The position numbers and the translations under genes were made by a program. A DNA stretch of 64,000 bases. Source: Desnuesiella massiliensis (lineage in GTDB: Bacteria; Bacillota; Clostridia; Clostridiales; Clostridiaceae). The notes beneath the pieces were generated by a model. It saw only the letters and a list, made by a program, of their open reading frames with translations. It was not told where the DNA came from and did no database searches. Location: assembly GCF_001403615.1 (NCBI RefSeq), contig NZ_LN879452.1, positions 1 through 64,000 of the forward strand, read 5' to 3'. Shown piece by piece: positions 1 to 11,429 of the stretch (position 1 is its first letter; each line of letters begins with the position of its first letter).

Positions 1-2896
<2,896 letters not shown>

Positions 2897-2924
2897 ATAT
2901 ACACGAATCCAATTCTATGTGCAA

Positions 2925-2951
2925 TTTTGAAAGAATATGTTTCTTTCAAAA
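2925..2951 (+). repeat. 11-bp hairpin between 23S and 5S
   Basis: TTTTGAAAGAA and TTCTTTCAAAA form a perfect 11-bp stem with a 5-nt loop. There is no T-run after it, so it looks more like an rRNA processing stem than an intrinsic terminator. It ends just before the -35 box of the promoter ahead of 5S. Confidence 0.6.
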
Positions 2952-2957
2952 AATATG

Positions 2958-2986
2958 TTGACAAAACATATTTGTGAAATTATAAT
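2958..2986 (+). promoter_or_regulatory. Consensus sigma-A promoter ahead of 5S rRNA
   Basis: TTGACA at 2958-2963, a 17-bp spacer and TATAAT at 2981-2986 form a perfect vegetative promoter. It lies between 23S and 5S, about 23 bp before the 5S gene. The 5S-tRNA-tRNA segment can therefore probably be transcribed independently of the upstream rRNA genes. Confidence 0.8.
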
Positions 2987-3009
2987 ATTAAAATGTAAGG
3001 ATTAAATAT

Positions 3010-3125
3010 CTGGTGATTATGGCGTAGAGGTAACACTCGTTCCCATACCGAACACGCAAGTTAAGCTCTACCGCGCCGATGGTACTGCAAGGGAGACCTT
3101 GTGGAAGAGTAGGTCGTCGCCAGGT
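3010..3125 (+). rRNA. rrf: 5S ribosomal RNA
   Basis: About 116 nt, beginning CTGGTGATTATGGCG and ending CGTCGCCAGG, so the two ends pair. The central CCCATACCGAACACG is the conserved loop B/C segment. It lies between 23S rRNA and two tRNA genes, the usual clostridial arrangement. Confidence 0.95.
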
Positions 3126-3133
3126 AATAATAT

Positions 3134-3210
3134 GGATCTTTAGCTCAGTTGGTTAGAGCAACCGGCTCATAACCGGTTGGCCCGGGGTTCGAGTCCCTGA
3201 AGGTCCACCA
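3134..3210 (+). tRNA. tRNA with CAT anticodon (probably Ile2; elongator Met possible)
   Basis: 77-nt cloverleaf with encoded CCA. The anticodon loop is CTCATAA. The acceptor starts with G and pairs fully, so it is not initiator tRNA. The GGATCTTTAGCTCAG start and AAGGTCCACCA end resemble the lysidine-modified tRNA-Ile2 of Bacillus rather than elongator tRNA-Met, so I favour Ile2. It sits 8 nt after 5S. Confidence 0.9.
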
Positions 3211-3213
3211 TAC

Positions 3214-3289
3214 GGGGGTATAGCTCAGCTGGGAGAGCACCTGCCTTGCACGCAGGGGGTCAAGAGTTCGAATCTCTTTATCTCCACCA
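3214..3289 (+). tRNA. tRNA-Ala(TGC)
   Basis: 76-nt cloverleaf with encoded CCA; anticodon TGC in the loop TTGCACG. It follows the CAT tRNA by 3 nt and is the last gene of the rRNA operon, directly before an intrinsic terminator. Confidence 0.95.
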
Positions 3290-3290
3290 T

Positions 3291-3327
3291 AAAAGCCATG
3301 AATTTATTTCATGGCTTTTTATTTTTA
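3291..3327 (+). terminator. Intrinsic terminator of the rRNA/tRNA operon
   Basis: AAAGCCATGAA and TTCATGGCTTT form an 11-bp stem with a 4-nt loop, followed by a T-rich run. Confidence 0.85.
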
Positions 3328-3413
3328 TATAAAAATATATATTTACAGAATGTTAATTACTATAATTATTAAAATGTATTAAAATGTAATTAGGCTTAAA
3401 GAAAGGAGTTCAT

Positions 3414-3914
3414 ATGATTTATAGAATAAAACAATTCTATTGGGATTTGTCATCAAGTTTTAAAAAAATAGATTATGATTTTTTAAATAAATATTTAAAT
3501 AAAGATGAGATAGAGCTATTTGATAAATTATCTAAAAGTGAAAAACATCACTGTGTAAGAGTAGCAAGAAATGCTTTTCAATATATAAATATGAATAAAA
3601 TATTAGATATAGATATAATGAGAATTATGAAAATATGTTTACTTCATGACATAGGAAAAATTGGTGTGAGTTTAAATGTAATTGATAGGTCAATTTTAGT
3701 TCTTTTAAATAAGTTCACTAGAGGTAATTTAAAGAAATATGATAATATGAAAAAGATAGATGTTTTTTATAATCACCCACAAAAAGCTATGAGTTATTTA
3801 AGAGATTTTAAATATGATGATGATTTTCTATTTATTATTAGAAATCACCATAATAAGGATGTTAACAATAATAAAACATTAGATATTTTAAAAAAGTGTG
3901 ATGCTATAAGCTAA
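3414..3914 (+). CDS. Small HD-domain protein
   Basis: A 166-residue soluble protein with an HD-superfamily metal-dependent phosphohydrolase signature: a His pair at residues 45-46, the doublet H78-D79 in LLHDIGKI, and a late RNHHNK motif near 143-148. HD proteins hydrolyse phosphomonoesters or diesters of nucleotides or second messengers; no other domain is present to say which. The ATG follows AAAGGAG at good spacing. The AT-rich gap after the rRNA terminator should hold its promoter. niaR follows 38 bp later on the same strand. The substrate cannot be inferred. Confidence 0.8.
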   Translation: MIYRIKQFYWDLSSSFKKIDYDFLNKYLNKDEIELFDKLSKSEKHHCVRVARNAFQYINMNKILDIDIMRIMKICLLHDIGKIGVSLNVIDRSILVLLNKFTRGNLKKYDNMKKIDVFYNHPQKAMSYLRDFKYDDDFLFIIRNHHNKDVNNNKTLDILKKCDAIS

Positions 3915-3952
3915 TAAATACAAAATTATATAGAAATCATGGTGGTGAAATA

Positions 3953-4468
3953 ATGGGTTCAAAAGATAGACGAGAAACTATAGAAAAAAAATTGAATACT
4001 TCAAAAGAACCTTTAAAGGGCAGTGAATTAGCAAAAGAGTTTGGGGTAACTAGACAGGTAATAGTTAAAGATATAGCTATACTTAGAGCTGAAGGAAAGG
4101 ATATTATAGCTACTCCAGAAGGTTATATTATTAATAGTAACAATAGAAATTATATAAAGAAAATAGTGGCTATATGTCATAAAAGAGAGGAGATAGAGGA
4201 AGAGTTAAAGATTATTATAAAATACGGTGGTATAATAGAAGATGTAATAGTAGAGCATCCGTTATATGGTGAGATAAAAGCTATGCTTATGATAAAAACC
4301 TTAGATGATATGGAGAGATTTATGAAAAACTTTAAGGATGCTAAAGCGGAACCTTTATCTACTCTAACAGGTGGAGTTCACTTGCATACCGTGTGCGCCG
4401 ATACTGAGGAAGTTATGAAAAAGATAACTGAGGAATTAAGAGTAAAGGGTTTTTTAATAGCGGAATAA
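3953..4468 (+). CDS. niaR: NiaR-type transcriptional repressor (HTH + 3H domain)
   Basis: A 171-residue regulator of NAD precursor salvage or synthesis; family members use niacin as co-repressor. Residues 1-60 are an HTH_11 winged helix (GSELAKEFGVTRQVIVKDI). Residues 70-170 are the 3H domain, with the three family histidines visible as H102 (VEHPLYGEI), H143 and H145 (GGVHLHTV), which bind metal in this family. The length is typical. GGTGG precedes the ATG. No nadABC or transporter gene lies next to it here, so its targets are elsewhere. Confidence 0.9.
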   Translation: MGSKDRRETIEKKLNTSKEPLKGSELAKEFGVTRQVIVKDIAILRAEGKDIIATPEGYIINSNNRNYIKKIVAICHKREEIEEELKIIIKYGGIIEDVIVEHPLYGEIKAMLMIKTLDDMERFMKNFKDAKAEPLSTLTGGVHLHTVCADTEEVMKKITEELRVKGFLIAE

Positions 4469-4546
4469 ATTATTATAGAAGAATATATTGTTTATAGTAA
4501 TTTAAATTATGATTAGCTATTTATATAGTTTATAAGAGGTGAAAAA

Positions 4547-7243
4547 ATGAAAAAGAAATATGGAATATTCTTTTTAATAATATTATTATTAGGATTATTT
4601 ATGTTCTTAGATAAAATAGTAGAATTTTGGATTAATATAAAATGGTTTAAAGAAGTAGGATATTTATCTGTATATTTTACGCAAATAATAGCCACTTTTA
4701 AATTTATGTTACCTATTTTTATTATAAGCTTCTTTGGCATATGGATTTATTATAGAAGTCTTAGAAAAAGTTTTATTAAAAAAAATAATATTGTAGAAAT
4801 AAGTAATAAGCAAAAGAAGCTAGAAAAAGCTATATTTTTTGTATTAAATTTTATAATATCTTTTGTTATAGCTTATTTTACAGCTTCCGCTTATTGGTAT
4901 AGGATACTTCAATTTAGTAACTCTGTAGATTTTAATGTAAAAGATCCTATATTTAATAAGGATGTATCTTTCTATATGTTTAAACTACCCTTAATACAAT
5001 CAGTATATGGCGCAGTGATGGGAATATTAATATTGCTTGTTATCATAACCTTTATTAGCTATTTCTTAACTAATGCCCAAGATAAAATAAAATCTATGGA
5101 TATAAAGAATCCTTTTGCTAATGTAAAAGTAATGAAAAGTGAATTTACTAAATTAGCAGGGAAACAACTAGCAATACTTTCGGCCCTAATACTAATAATG
5201 ATATCTATTCTATATATTTTAAAGGCATATTATTTAGTATATAGTCCAAGGGGGGTAGCATTTGGAGCTAGCTATACAGATGTAAATGTAACTTTAAAGT
5301 TTTATAGGGTTATAACGGGTGTTTCTATATTATGTTCTATAGTGGTGTTTATAAGCCTTTTAAAATCAAGAATAAAGCCTATAGTGATATGTATAATAGG
5401 TATGGTTGCTTTAATTGGTCTTGAGTCCATTACCTCAAATTTAATTCAGCAATTCATAGTTAAATCTAATGAAATGGAACTTGAAAAGAAATATATAAAA
5501 TACAATATAGACTACACAAGAAAAGCATTTAATATTGATAATATAAAGGAAAGTGTATTTCAAGTAAAAAATGATTTTACTAAAGAAGATATAAATAGTA
5601 ATAAAGATATTATAAATAATATTAAAATAAATTCTTTTAATCCTACTTTAGATTTCTATAATCAAGTGCAGAATATAAGGTATTATTATAACTTTAATGA
5701 TGTAGATGTAGATAGATATAATATAGATGATAAGTATACTCAAATATTTTTAGCACCTAGAGAAATAAGCTCTGATTCCATAGAACCAAACACTTGGCAG
5801 AATAAGCATTTAGTTTATACACATGGTTATGGTTTAGTAATGAATAAAGTCAATGCTGTAACCTCAGAAGGACAACCAAGTTTTGTAATCAAAGATATTC
5901 CACCAGATAATAGTTCTGGAATTAAATTAGATAACCCAAGGATTTATTTTGGTGAAAATACTAATTATTATGCTATAGTCAATACCAATATAGCAGAATT
6001 TGATTATCCTAAAGGTGGAGAAAATCAAACTAATAAGTACAATGGCACTGCCGGCATTAAAATGTCATTGGGTAACAGGATATTATTTGCCATAAATGAA
6101 AAAAATATGAAATTTTTATTATCACAAGATATAAATAGTAACAGCAAAATATTAATTAATAGGAACATAGTAAAAAGAGTAAAAAAAATAGCTCCTTTTC
6201 TCGAATATGATATAGACCCTTATGTAGTAATAAATAATGGCAGATTATATTGGGTTATTGACGGATACACTACTTCTAATAAATACCCTTTTGCAGAGCC
6301 TTATAATAATATAAACTATATAAGGAATTCTGTTAAGGTAATTGTAGATGCATTTAATGGGGATACAAACTTTTATATAGTGGATAAGAATGATCCTATA
6401 ATAAATAGTTACTCTAAAATATTCAAAGATTTATTTAAGGATTATAATGAAATACCTAAAGAAATAACAGAGCATTTTAGATATCCAGAAGGATTATTTA
6501 ATATTCAGTGTTCGGTATTAGGAAAATATCATATGACAGATCCACAAGTGTTCTTTAATGGAGAAGACTTATGGGATGTAGCAAAAAATCAGAAAAAAGT
6601 AGAAGGAAAATATAACCAAAATGAAGCGTCATATATAATTACAAGACTTCCAGAAGAAAGCAAAGAAGAAATGGTTCTATTTGAGTATTTTAATATGAGG
6701 GACAAAGAAAATATGGTAGCTCTACTAGGTGCTCGTATGGATGGAGATAATTATGGAAAGCTCGTTATGTATAAATTTCCTCCACAAAAAACTATATATA
6801 GTCCATATTTGTTTAAAAATAAATTCAATCAAGATCCTAACATATCAAAAGAAATTTCATTGTGGAATACTGATGGATCTAGAGTAGAATATGGGGATAC
6901 TGTAATAGTACCTATAAAAAATTCATTATTATATATAGAGCCTCTTTATTTAATAGCGCAAGGAAAAAACAGTATTCCTGAAATGAAGAGAGTTATAGTA
7001 TCCTATGGAGAAAAAACTGTTATTGCAGAAAATATAGATAAGGCCTTAGAAAGTATTTTCAGCAGTACTACTACAAAACAAACGGAAAATAATACTACAA
7101 TTCCTTCTGGAAGTACAGATCGAATAAAATACGCAAAGGATATTTATGAAAAGGCTTTAGAAGCTCAAAAGAATGGAGATTGGGCTAAGTATGGAGAATA
7201 TATAAAGCAACTGGGCGAGGTTTTAAACGAATTGAACAAGTAA
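4547..7243 (+). CDS. UPF0182 family membrane protein
   Basis: An 898-residue protein of the UPF0182/COG1615 family, whose biochemical function is unknown. The N-terminal ~290 residues hold about seven hydrophobic membrane segments. The remainder is a large hydrophilic region, probably extracytoplasmic, with family-typical stretches such as FRYPEGLFNIQCSVLGKYH and a C-terminal helical tail of charged repeats. Length agrees with the family. AGAGGTG precedes the ATG. It stands alone on the plus strand and is closed by an intrinsic terminator at 7262-7295. Confidence 0.9.
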   Translation: MKKKYGIFFLIILLLGLFMFLDKIVEFWINIKWFKEVGYLSVYFTQIIATFKFMLPIFIISFFGIWIYYRSLRKSFIKKNNIVEISNKQKKLEKAIFFVLNFIISFVIAYFTASAYWYRILQFSNSVDFNVKDPIFNKDVSFYMFKLPLIQSVYGAVMGILILLVIITFISYFLTNAQDKIKSMDIKNPFANVKVMKSEFTKLAGKQLAILSALILIMISILYILKAYYLVYSPRGVAFGASYTDVNVTLKFYRVITGVSILCSIVVFISLLKSRIKPIVICIIGMVALIGLESITSNLIQQFIVKSNEMELEKKYIKYNIDYTRKAFNIDNIKESVFQVKNDFTKEDINSNKDIINNIKINSFNPTLDFYNQVQNIRYYYNFNDVDVDRYNIDDKYTQIFLAPREISSDSIEPNTWQNKHLVYTHGYGLVMNKVNAVTSEGQPSFVIKDIPPDNSSGIKLDNPRIYFGENTNYYAIVNTNIAEFDYPKGGENQTNKYNGTAGIKMSLGNRILFAINEKNMKFLLSQDINSNSKILINRNIVKRVKKIAPFLEYDIDPYVVINNGRLYWVIDGYTTSNKYPFAEPYNNINYIRNSVKVIVDAFNGDTNFYIVDKNDPIINSYSKIFKDLFKDYNEIPKEITEHFRYPEGLFNIQCSVLGKYHMTDPQVFFNGEDLWDVAKNQKKVEGKYNQNEASYIITRLPEESKEEMVLFEYFNMRDKENMVALLGARMDGDNYGKLVMYKFPPQKTIYSPYLFKNKFNQDPNISKEISLWNTDGSRVEYGDTVIVPIKNSLLYIEPLYLIAQGKNSIPEMKRVIVSYGEKTVIAENIDKALESIFSSTTTKQTENNTTIPSGSTDRIKYAKDIYEKALEAQKNGDWAKYGEYIKQLGEVLNELNK

Positions 7244-7261
7244 GGTAGTTTCACATCATAG

Positions 7262-7295
7262 TAAAAGCGTAGATTAGTCTACGCTTTTATAAAAT
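7262..7295 (+). terminator. Intrinsic terminator after the UPF0182 gene
   Basis: AAAAGCGTAG and CTACGCTTTT flank a 6-nt loop, with a T-rich tail. Confidence 0.8.
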
Positions 7296-7419
7296 TTTTT
7301 GTTAAATATATTCAGGAATTCGTGATACTTTATTGAAAAAATAATATAATAAAAGAGTGTGAAAAAGTGAAATATATAATTAATATAAAATTGGTTAGCT
7401 TTAAACTAGGAGGATATAA

Positions 7420-8814
7420 ATGGATTATGATGTATTAGTTCTAGGTGGAGGTATAATAGGATGTGCCGTAGCTTATGAACTTTCAAGATATAATTTAAAT
7501 ATTGCTTTAATAGAAAAGGATTATGATATAGCAGATGATGTGGCCTTAGTAAATACTGCTATAGTTTATGATGGTTCTGAATGTAAGGATAGACTTATGT
7601 CGAAGCTGGAAGTTATGGGAAATAGTATGTTTGATGAGATTACATCAAAGTTTAACGTACCCTTTAAAAGAACCGGCTCCCTACTTATAGCAGAGGAAGA
7701 GCAGGGAGTGAAAATCATACAAGATATGTATGATAAAGCTAGGCAAAGAGGCATTGATAATATATATTTAATTGATGGTACTGATGCTTATGAGATTGAA
7801 CCTAATCTTACTACTCAAGTAAAAAAAGCATTGTACTCTAGGAATACTGGAGTAGTTTCTCCTTACGATTTAGCAATTGGTTATGGAGAAGTAGCTTTTG
7901 ATAATGGAGTAAATTTTAGATTGGAAGAAGAGGTTTTAGATATTCAAAAAATATCCAAGGGATTAAAAGTTACTACAAACAAGAATAAATTTACTTGTAA
8001 GGTAGTAGTAAATACTACTCCAGCGGAGCATTATACCATAGACAATGCGAGAACTCACGGAAAAGAAGAACAGAAACAATTAAATTATTTGTTATTAGAT
8101 AATAAATATAAAAACTATTTCACTAATATAATTTTCTCAGTAAACAGTGACAATGAAATGCTTTATTCCATACCTACGTTAAATGACAGTCTTATCTCTG
8201 CCATTAGTACTGATGAAGTTTTAGATTTTGATGCAAAACTTAATAAGATATCTGGCTTAGTTAATGGTATAAGAAAAGAAAATATAAATGGAGTTTTTGA
8301 TTCAGTATTGCATAATCAAACAATAATTGTAGATGATAGTGACATAAATAAAGGATATATTAAAGTTATGGGAAAACACTATGGACAAGTAACAATTACA
8401 CCTTCTATAGCTAAAATAATATGTGAAACTATAGTGAGTAATCTAAATTGCAAGCTTAAAAAGAATTTTATTGATAAAAGAAGAGAATTTTATAGGTTTA
8501 AGGAATTATCTAAGAGCGAAAGAAATGAAATAATCAGATTAGATAAACGATATGGTAAAATGGTGTGCTTGTGCAATATGGTCACTGAAGGAGAAATTGT
8601 TGATAGCATAAGAAGACCATTAGGTGCAAGAACTATAGAAGGCATAAAACGAAGGACAGGAGTTACTTTTGGAAGCTGTCAAGGGGCATATTGTATTAGT
8701 AAAATTATATCTATATTAGCAAGAGAAACAGATAAAAAATTATTAGATATAGTTAAGGATTCAAAGAGTTCCAAAATGCTTTCTTCTAGGATTAAGGAAT
8801 TTGATGAAATGTAA
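7420..8814 (+). CDS. FAD-dependent oxidoreductase with C-terminal BFD-like [2Fe-2S] domain
   Basis: A 464-residue protein related to anaerobic glycerol-3-phosphate dehydrogenase (GlpA-like, DAO superfamily). The N-terminal Rossmann motif GGGIIG (residues 9-14) binds FAD. The C-terminal BFD-type domain has C383-x-C385 and C420-x4-C425, which would hold an iron-sulfur cluster. RBS AGGAGG. A DUF1667 gene follows after 12 nt, a pairing known in clostridia. The usual second flavoprotein (a pyridine-nucleotide-disulfide oxidoreductase) that normally sits between these two genes is absent. Substrate glycerol-3-phosphate is plausible but not proven by the sequence. Confidence 0.85.
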   Translation: MDYDVLVLGGGIIGCAVAYELSRYNLNIALIEKDYDIADDVALVNTAIVYDGSECKDRLMSKLEVMGNSMFDEITSKFNVPFKRTGSLLIAEEEQGVKIIQDMYDKARQRGIDNIYLIDGTDAYEIEPNLTTQVKKALYSRNTGVVSPYDLAIGYGEVAFDNGVNFRLEEEVLDIQKISKGLKVTTNKNKFTCKVVVNTTPAEHYTIDNARTHGKEEQKQLNYLLLDNKYKNYFTNIIFSVNSDNEMLYSIPTLNDSLISAISTDEVLDFDAKLNKISGLVNGIRKENINGVFDSVLHNQTIIVDDSDINKGYIKVMGKHYGQVTITPSIAKIICETIVSNLNCKLKKNFIDKRREFYRFKELSKSERNEIIRLDKRYGKMVCLCNMVTEGEIVDSIRRPLGARTIEGIKRRTGVTFGSCQGAYCISKIISILARETDKKLLDIVKDSKSSKMLSSRIKEFDEM

Positions 8815-8826
8815 GGAGGAAGAGCT

Positions 8827-9195
8827 TTGATTTATAAAGCTATATGTAAAAGTTGCGAAAAAAAGTGTGTATTAGATATCTATAGCTATGAAGAGGGAGA
8901 GATAGAAGTTAAAGGCAATGAGTGTGAAATTGGTATAGACTATGCAAATGAGGAAATAAATAATACTAAAAAGATATTTACTACCCTAGTAAGGATAAAA
9001 GGGTCTGAAAGATATAATGTAGTTCCTGTAAAAAGCAGTGCCCCAATTGACAAAAAACTATGGATAGAATGCTCAAAAGCATTAAGTAGGATATATGTAG
9101 GAGCACCTACAAAAATAGGAGATGTTATATGTAAGAATATCCTTAATACAGGAGTAGATATAATTTGTGCTAGAAATGTGGAGAAGAGCTTTTAG
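8827..9195 (+). CDS. DUF1667 family protein
   Basis: A 122-residue protein of the DUF1667 (COG3862) family, found next to GlpA-like flavoproteins and presumed to be a small redox or assembly partner. An N-terminal cysteine cluster, CKSCEKKC, could bind metal or an Fe-S cluster. The start is TTG, chosen because AAGGAGGA sits at correct spacing right after the preceding stop and no ATG fits. It is co-transcribed with the preceding oxidoreductase. Confidence 0.85.
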   Translation: MIYKAICKSCEKKCVLDIYSYEEGEIEVKGNECEIGIDYANEEINNTKKIFTTLVRIKGSERYNVVPVKSSAPIDKKLWIECSKALSRIYVGAPTKIGDVICKNILNTGVDIICARNVEKSF

Positions 9196-9249
9196 TATTG
9201 CTCTATTGACAGAAAAACTTCACATATATATAATATAGTAAATAAGTTA

Positions 9250-9476
9250 ATAAAAAAACCTTTGAAGAGGCTAGTATTAAGGGAAATGCTTTAAGAGAGT
9301 CAGTGCTTGGTGAGAACTGATAGGTTTGCTTTAAGAATCCACCTCGGAGGGACTGTGATGAGCAGTACGGATAAAACCGTTAGTAAATTAAGAGGATTAG
9401 TAGAAATACTAATCAATTAGGGTGGCAACGCGGAGTCTTTTCGTCCCTTTTGGGATGCAATAAGGCTCTTTTTTAT
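9250..9476 (+). ncRNA. T-box leader of serS
   Basis: A tRNA-sensing transcription attenuator. The invariant T-box AGGGTGGCAACGCGGA is at 9419-9434, inside the antiterminator. A GAGTCTT...AAGGCTC terminator stem with a T-run ends near 9476, 26 nt before serS. Stem I contains AGAGAGTCAGTG and GGTGAGAA elements. The probable specifier codon is TCC (Ser) at 9338-9340, followed by A, as expected for a gene controlled by uncharged tRNA-Ser. Confidence 0.92.
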
Positions 9477-9501
9477 TTTGTAAAATTAAGGAGGTACGTA
9501 T

Positions 9502-10779
9502 ATGTTAGATTTAAAAAGAATAAGAAATAATCCAGAAGAAATCAAAGCTGCCATGGCTAATAGAGGGGAGGACTTTGATCTATCCCTAATAGATGAGATA
9601 GTTACTTTAGATGAAAAAAGAAGAGGCATATTAGTTGAGGTTGAAAATTTAAAGAGCAAGAGAAATCAAGTATCTTCAGAGATACCAAAGCTTAAAAAAG
9701 CAGGAGAAAATGTGGAACCCATAATGGCTGAAATGAAGAAGCTGGGAGAAGATATAAAGAATTTTGACATAGAAGTAGCAGAAATAGATGAAAAAATAAA
9801 ATATATAATGTTAAGAATGCCTAATATCCCCAATCCTATGGTGCCAGACGGAAAATCTGATGAAGATAATATAGAGATAAAAAAATGGGGGGAGCCAGTA
9901 AAGTTTAACTTTGAAACAAAAGCTCATTGGGATTTAGGAACAGATTTAAATATGCTTGACTTTGAAAGAGCTGGTAAAATAACTGGCTCAAGATTTACAA
10001 TGTATAAAGGTTTAGGAGCTAGATTAGAGCGAGCTATAATAAACTACTTCTTAGATAAGCATATATTTGAAAATGGATATACAGAAATATTTCCACCTTT
10101 TATGGTTAACAGAGATAGCATGGCTGGAACTGGACAGCTTCCTAAATTTGAAGAAGATGCTTTTAAAGTAGCTAATGAGGATTATTTTTTAATCCCTACA
10201 GCAGAAGTTCCTGTAACAAATATGTATAGAGATGAAATTCTAAAAGGAGAAGAGCTTCCAGTAAAGCATGTAGCATATAGCGCTTGCTTTAGAGCAGAGG
10301 CTGGATCAGCAGGAAGGGATACAAGAGGACTTATAAGACAACACCAGTTTAATAAGGTAGAATTGCTTAAATTCTGTAAGCCAGAGCAGTCTTATGAAGA
10401 ACTAGATAAATTAGTTCAAGATGCAGAATCTGTATTACAAGGATTAGGACTTCCTTATAGAGTGGTAAGAATATGTAAGGGTGATTTAGGTTTTACAGCA
10501 GCATTAAAATACGATATTGAAGTTTGGATGCCAAGCTACAATAAATATGTTGAAATTTCAAGCTGTAGTAATTTTGAGGACTTCCAAGCTAGAAGAGCCA
10601 ATATAAAATATAAAGAAACACCAAAGGATAAACCACAATTTGTTCATACTTTAAATGGATCTGGAGTAGCTATAGGAAGAACTGTAGCGGCTATACTAGA
10701 GAATTTCCAGAGAGAAGATGGAACTATAGAAGTACCAGAAGCATTAAGACCATATATGAGAACAGAGGTATTAAAATAA
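9502..10779 (+). CDS. serS: Seryl-tRNA synthetase
   Basis: A 425-residue class II aminoacyl-tRNA synthetase that charges tRNA-Ser (and tRNA-Sec where present). Residues 1-105 are the tRNA-binding coiled-coil arm. The catalytic core contains motif 2 (CFRAEAGSAGRDTRGLIRQH) and motif 3 (GSGVAIGRTVAAILENFQ). Length is normal. RBS AAGGAGG. It is controlled by the T-box leader directly upstream and closed by a strong hairpin at 10794-10847. Confidence 0.98.
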   Translation: MLDLKRIRNNPEEIKAAMANRGEDFDLSLIDEIVTLDEKRRGILVEVENLKSKRNQVSSEIPKLKKAGENVEPIMAEMKKLGEDIKNFDIEVAEIDEKIKYIMLRMPNIPNPMVPDGKSDEDNIEIKKWGEPVKFNFETKAHWDLGTDLNMLDFERAGKITGSRFTMYKGLGARLERAIINYFLDKHIFENGYTEIFPPFMVNRDSMAGTGQLPKFEEDAFKVANEDYFLIPTAEVPVTNMYRDEILKGEELPVKHVAYSACFRAEAGSAGRDTRGLIRQHQFNKVELLKFCKPEQSYEELDKLVQDAESVLQGLGLPYRVVRICKGDLGFTAALKYDIEVWMPSYNKYVEISSCSNFEDFQARRANIKYKETPKDKPQFVHTLNGSGVAIGRTVAAILENFQREDGTIEVPEALRPYMRTEVLK

Positions 10780-10793
10780 TTTAGTTAATAAAG

Positions 10794-10847
10794 GGATTTC
10801 CATAAAAGTAATTGAATTTATTACTTTTATGGAAATTCTATTTTTTT
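10794..10847 (+). terminator. Intrinsic terminator of serS
   Basis: A stem of about 18 bp (GATTTCCATAAAAGTAAT paired with its complement) is followed by ATTTTTTT. Confidence 0.85.
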
Positions 10848-10857
10848 GAAGATGGTT

Positions 10858-10884
10858 AAAACTGTTTAATAAAATATTGCGTCT
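10858..10884 (+). promoter_or_regulatory. Putative ECF-type autoregulatory promoter
   Basis: AAAAC at 10858-10862 and GCGTCT at 10879-10884 resemble the AAC / CGTC elements of ECF sigma promoters. The same two elements at exactly the same distance (21 nt start to start) lie ahead of the lipoprotein gene at 13955. This suggests the sigma factor reads its own promoter. Confidence 0.65.
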
Positions 10885-10908
10885 AATTGGTGAGAAGGGA
10901 GGATGTAT

Positions 10909-11427
10909 ATGGATATTGAGTCATTAGTTAAATTAGCTCAAAAGGGTGATGATAATGCTTTTTATGAGGCTATATCCTTAAATAAAGAAAAGATGTATGT
11001 TACAGCTTTCTCCTATGTCGGAAATAAAGAGGATGCTTTAGATATAGTACAAGAGTCGGTATACAAGGCTTATACTTCTTTAAAGAGGTTAAAGGAACCT
11101 AAACTATTTAATACATGGATTACAAGGATAATCATAAATTGTTCTATTGATCACATAAGAAAAAACAAAAAGGTGATATATGTTGAACATGAACAACTAT
11201 TAAATCAAATGGGAGCAAAAGAGGAAAATCATGCAGAGAAAATAGATTTGCAAAATGCTATTAACACTTTAAATGAAAAACACAAAAGCGTCATTATATT
11301 AAAATATTTTCATCAATTAACCTTAACAGAGGTAGCCGAAATTTTAGAAATTCCGTTAGGAACAGTAAAGACCTATCTTAATAAAGCTCTAAAGGAATTG
11401 AGAATAGAATTAAGAGAGGAGATGTGA
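10909..11427 (+). CDS. ECF-family RNA polymerase sigma factor
   Basis: About 172 residues with sigma region 2 (residues ~20-85, including DALDIVQESVYKAYTSL) and region 4 (~118-165, LTEVAEILEIPLGTVKTYLNKA). It would direct RNA polymerase to a small stress regulon. I start at ATG 10909 because GGGAGG ends at 10902; the ATG at 10903 is too close to it. The 3' end runs right up to the next gene, a membrane protein that is the likely anti-sigma factor. The resemblance is to SigV/SigX-like envelope-stress factors, but the exact subgroup is not certain. Confidence 0.9.
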   Translation: MDIESLVKLAQKGDDNAFYEAISLNKEKMYVTAFSYVGNKEDALDIVQESVYKAYTSLKRLKEPKLFNTWITRIIINCSIDHIRKNKKVIYVEHEQLLNQMGAKEENHAEKIDLQNAINTLNEKHKSVIILKYFHQLTLTEVAEILEIPLGTVKTYLNKALKELRIELREEM

Positions 11428-11429
11428 TC

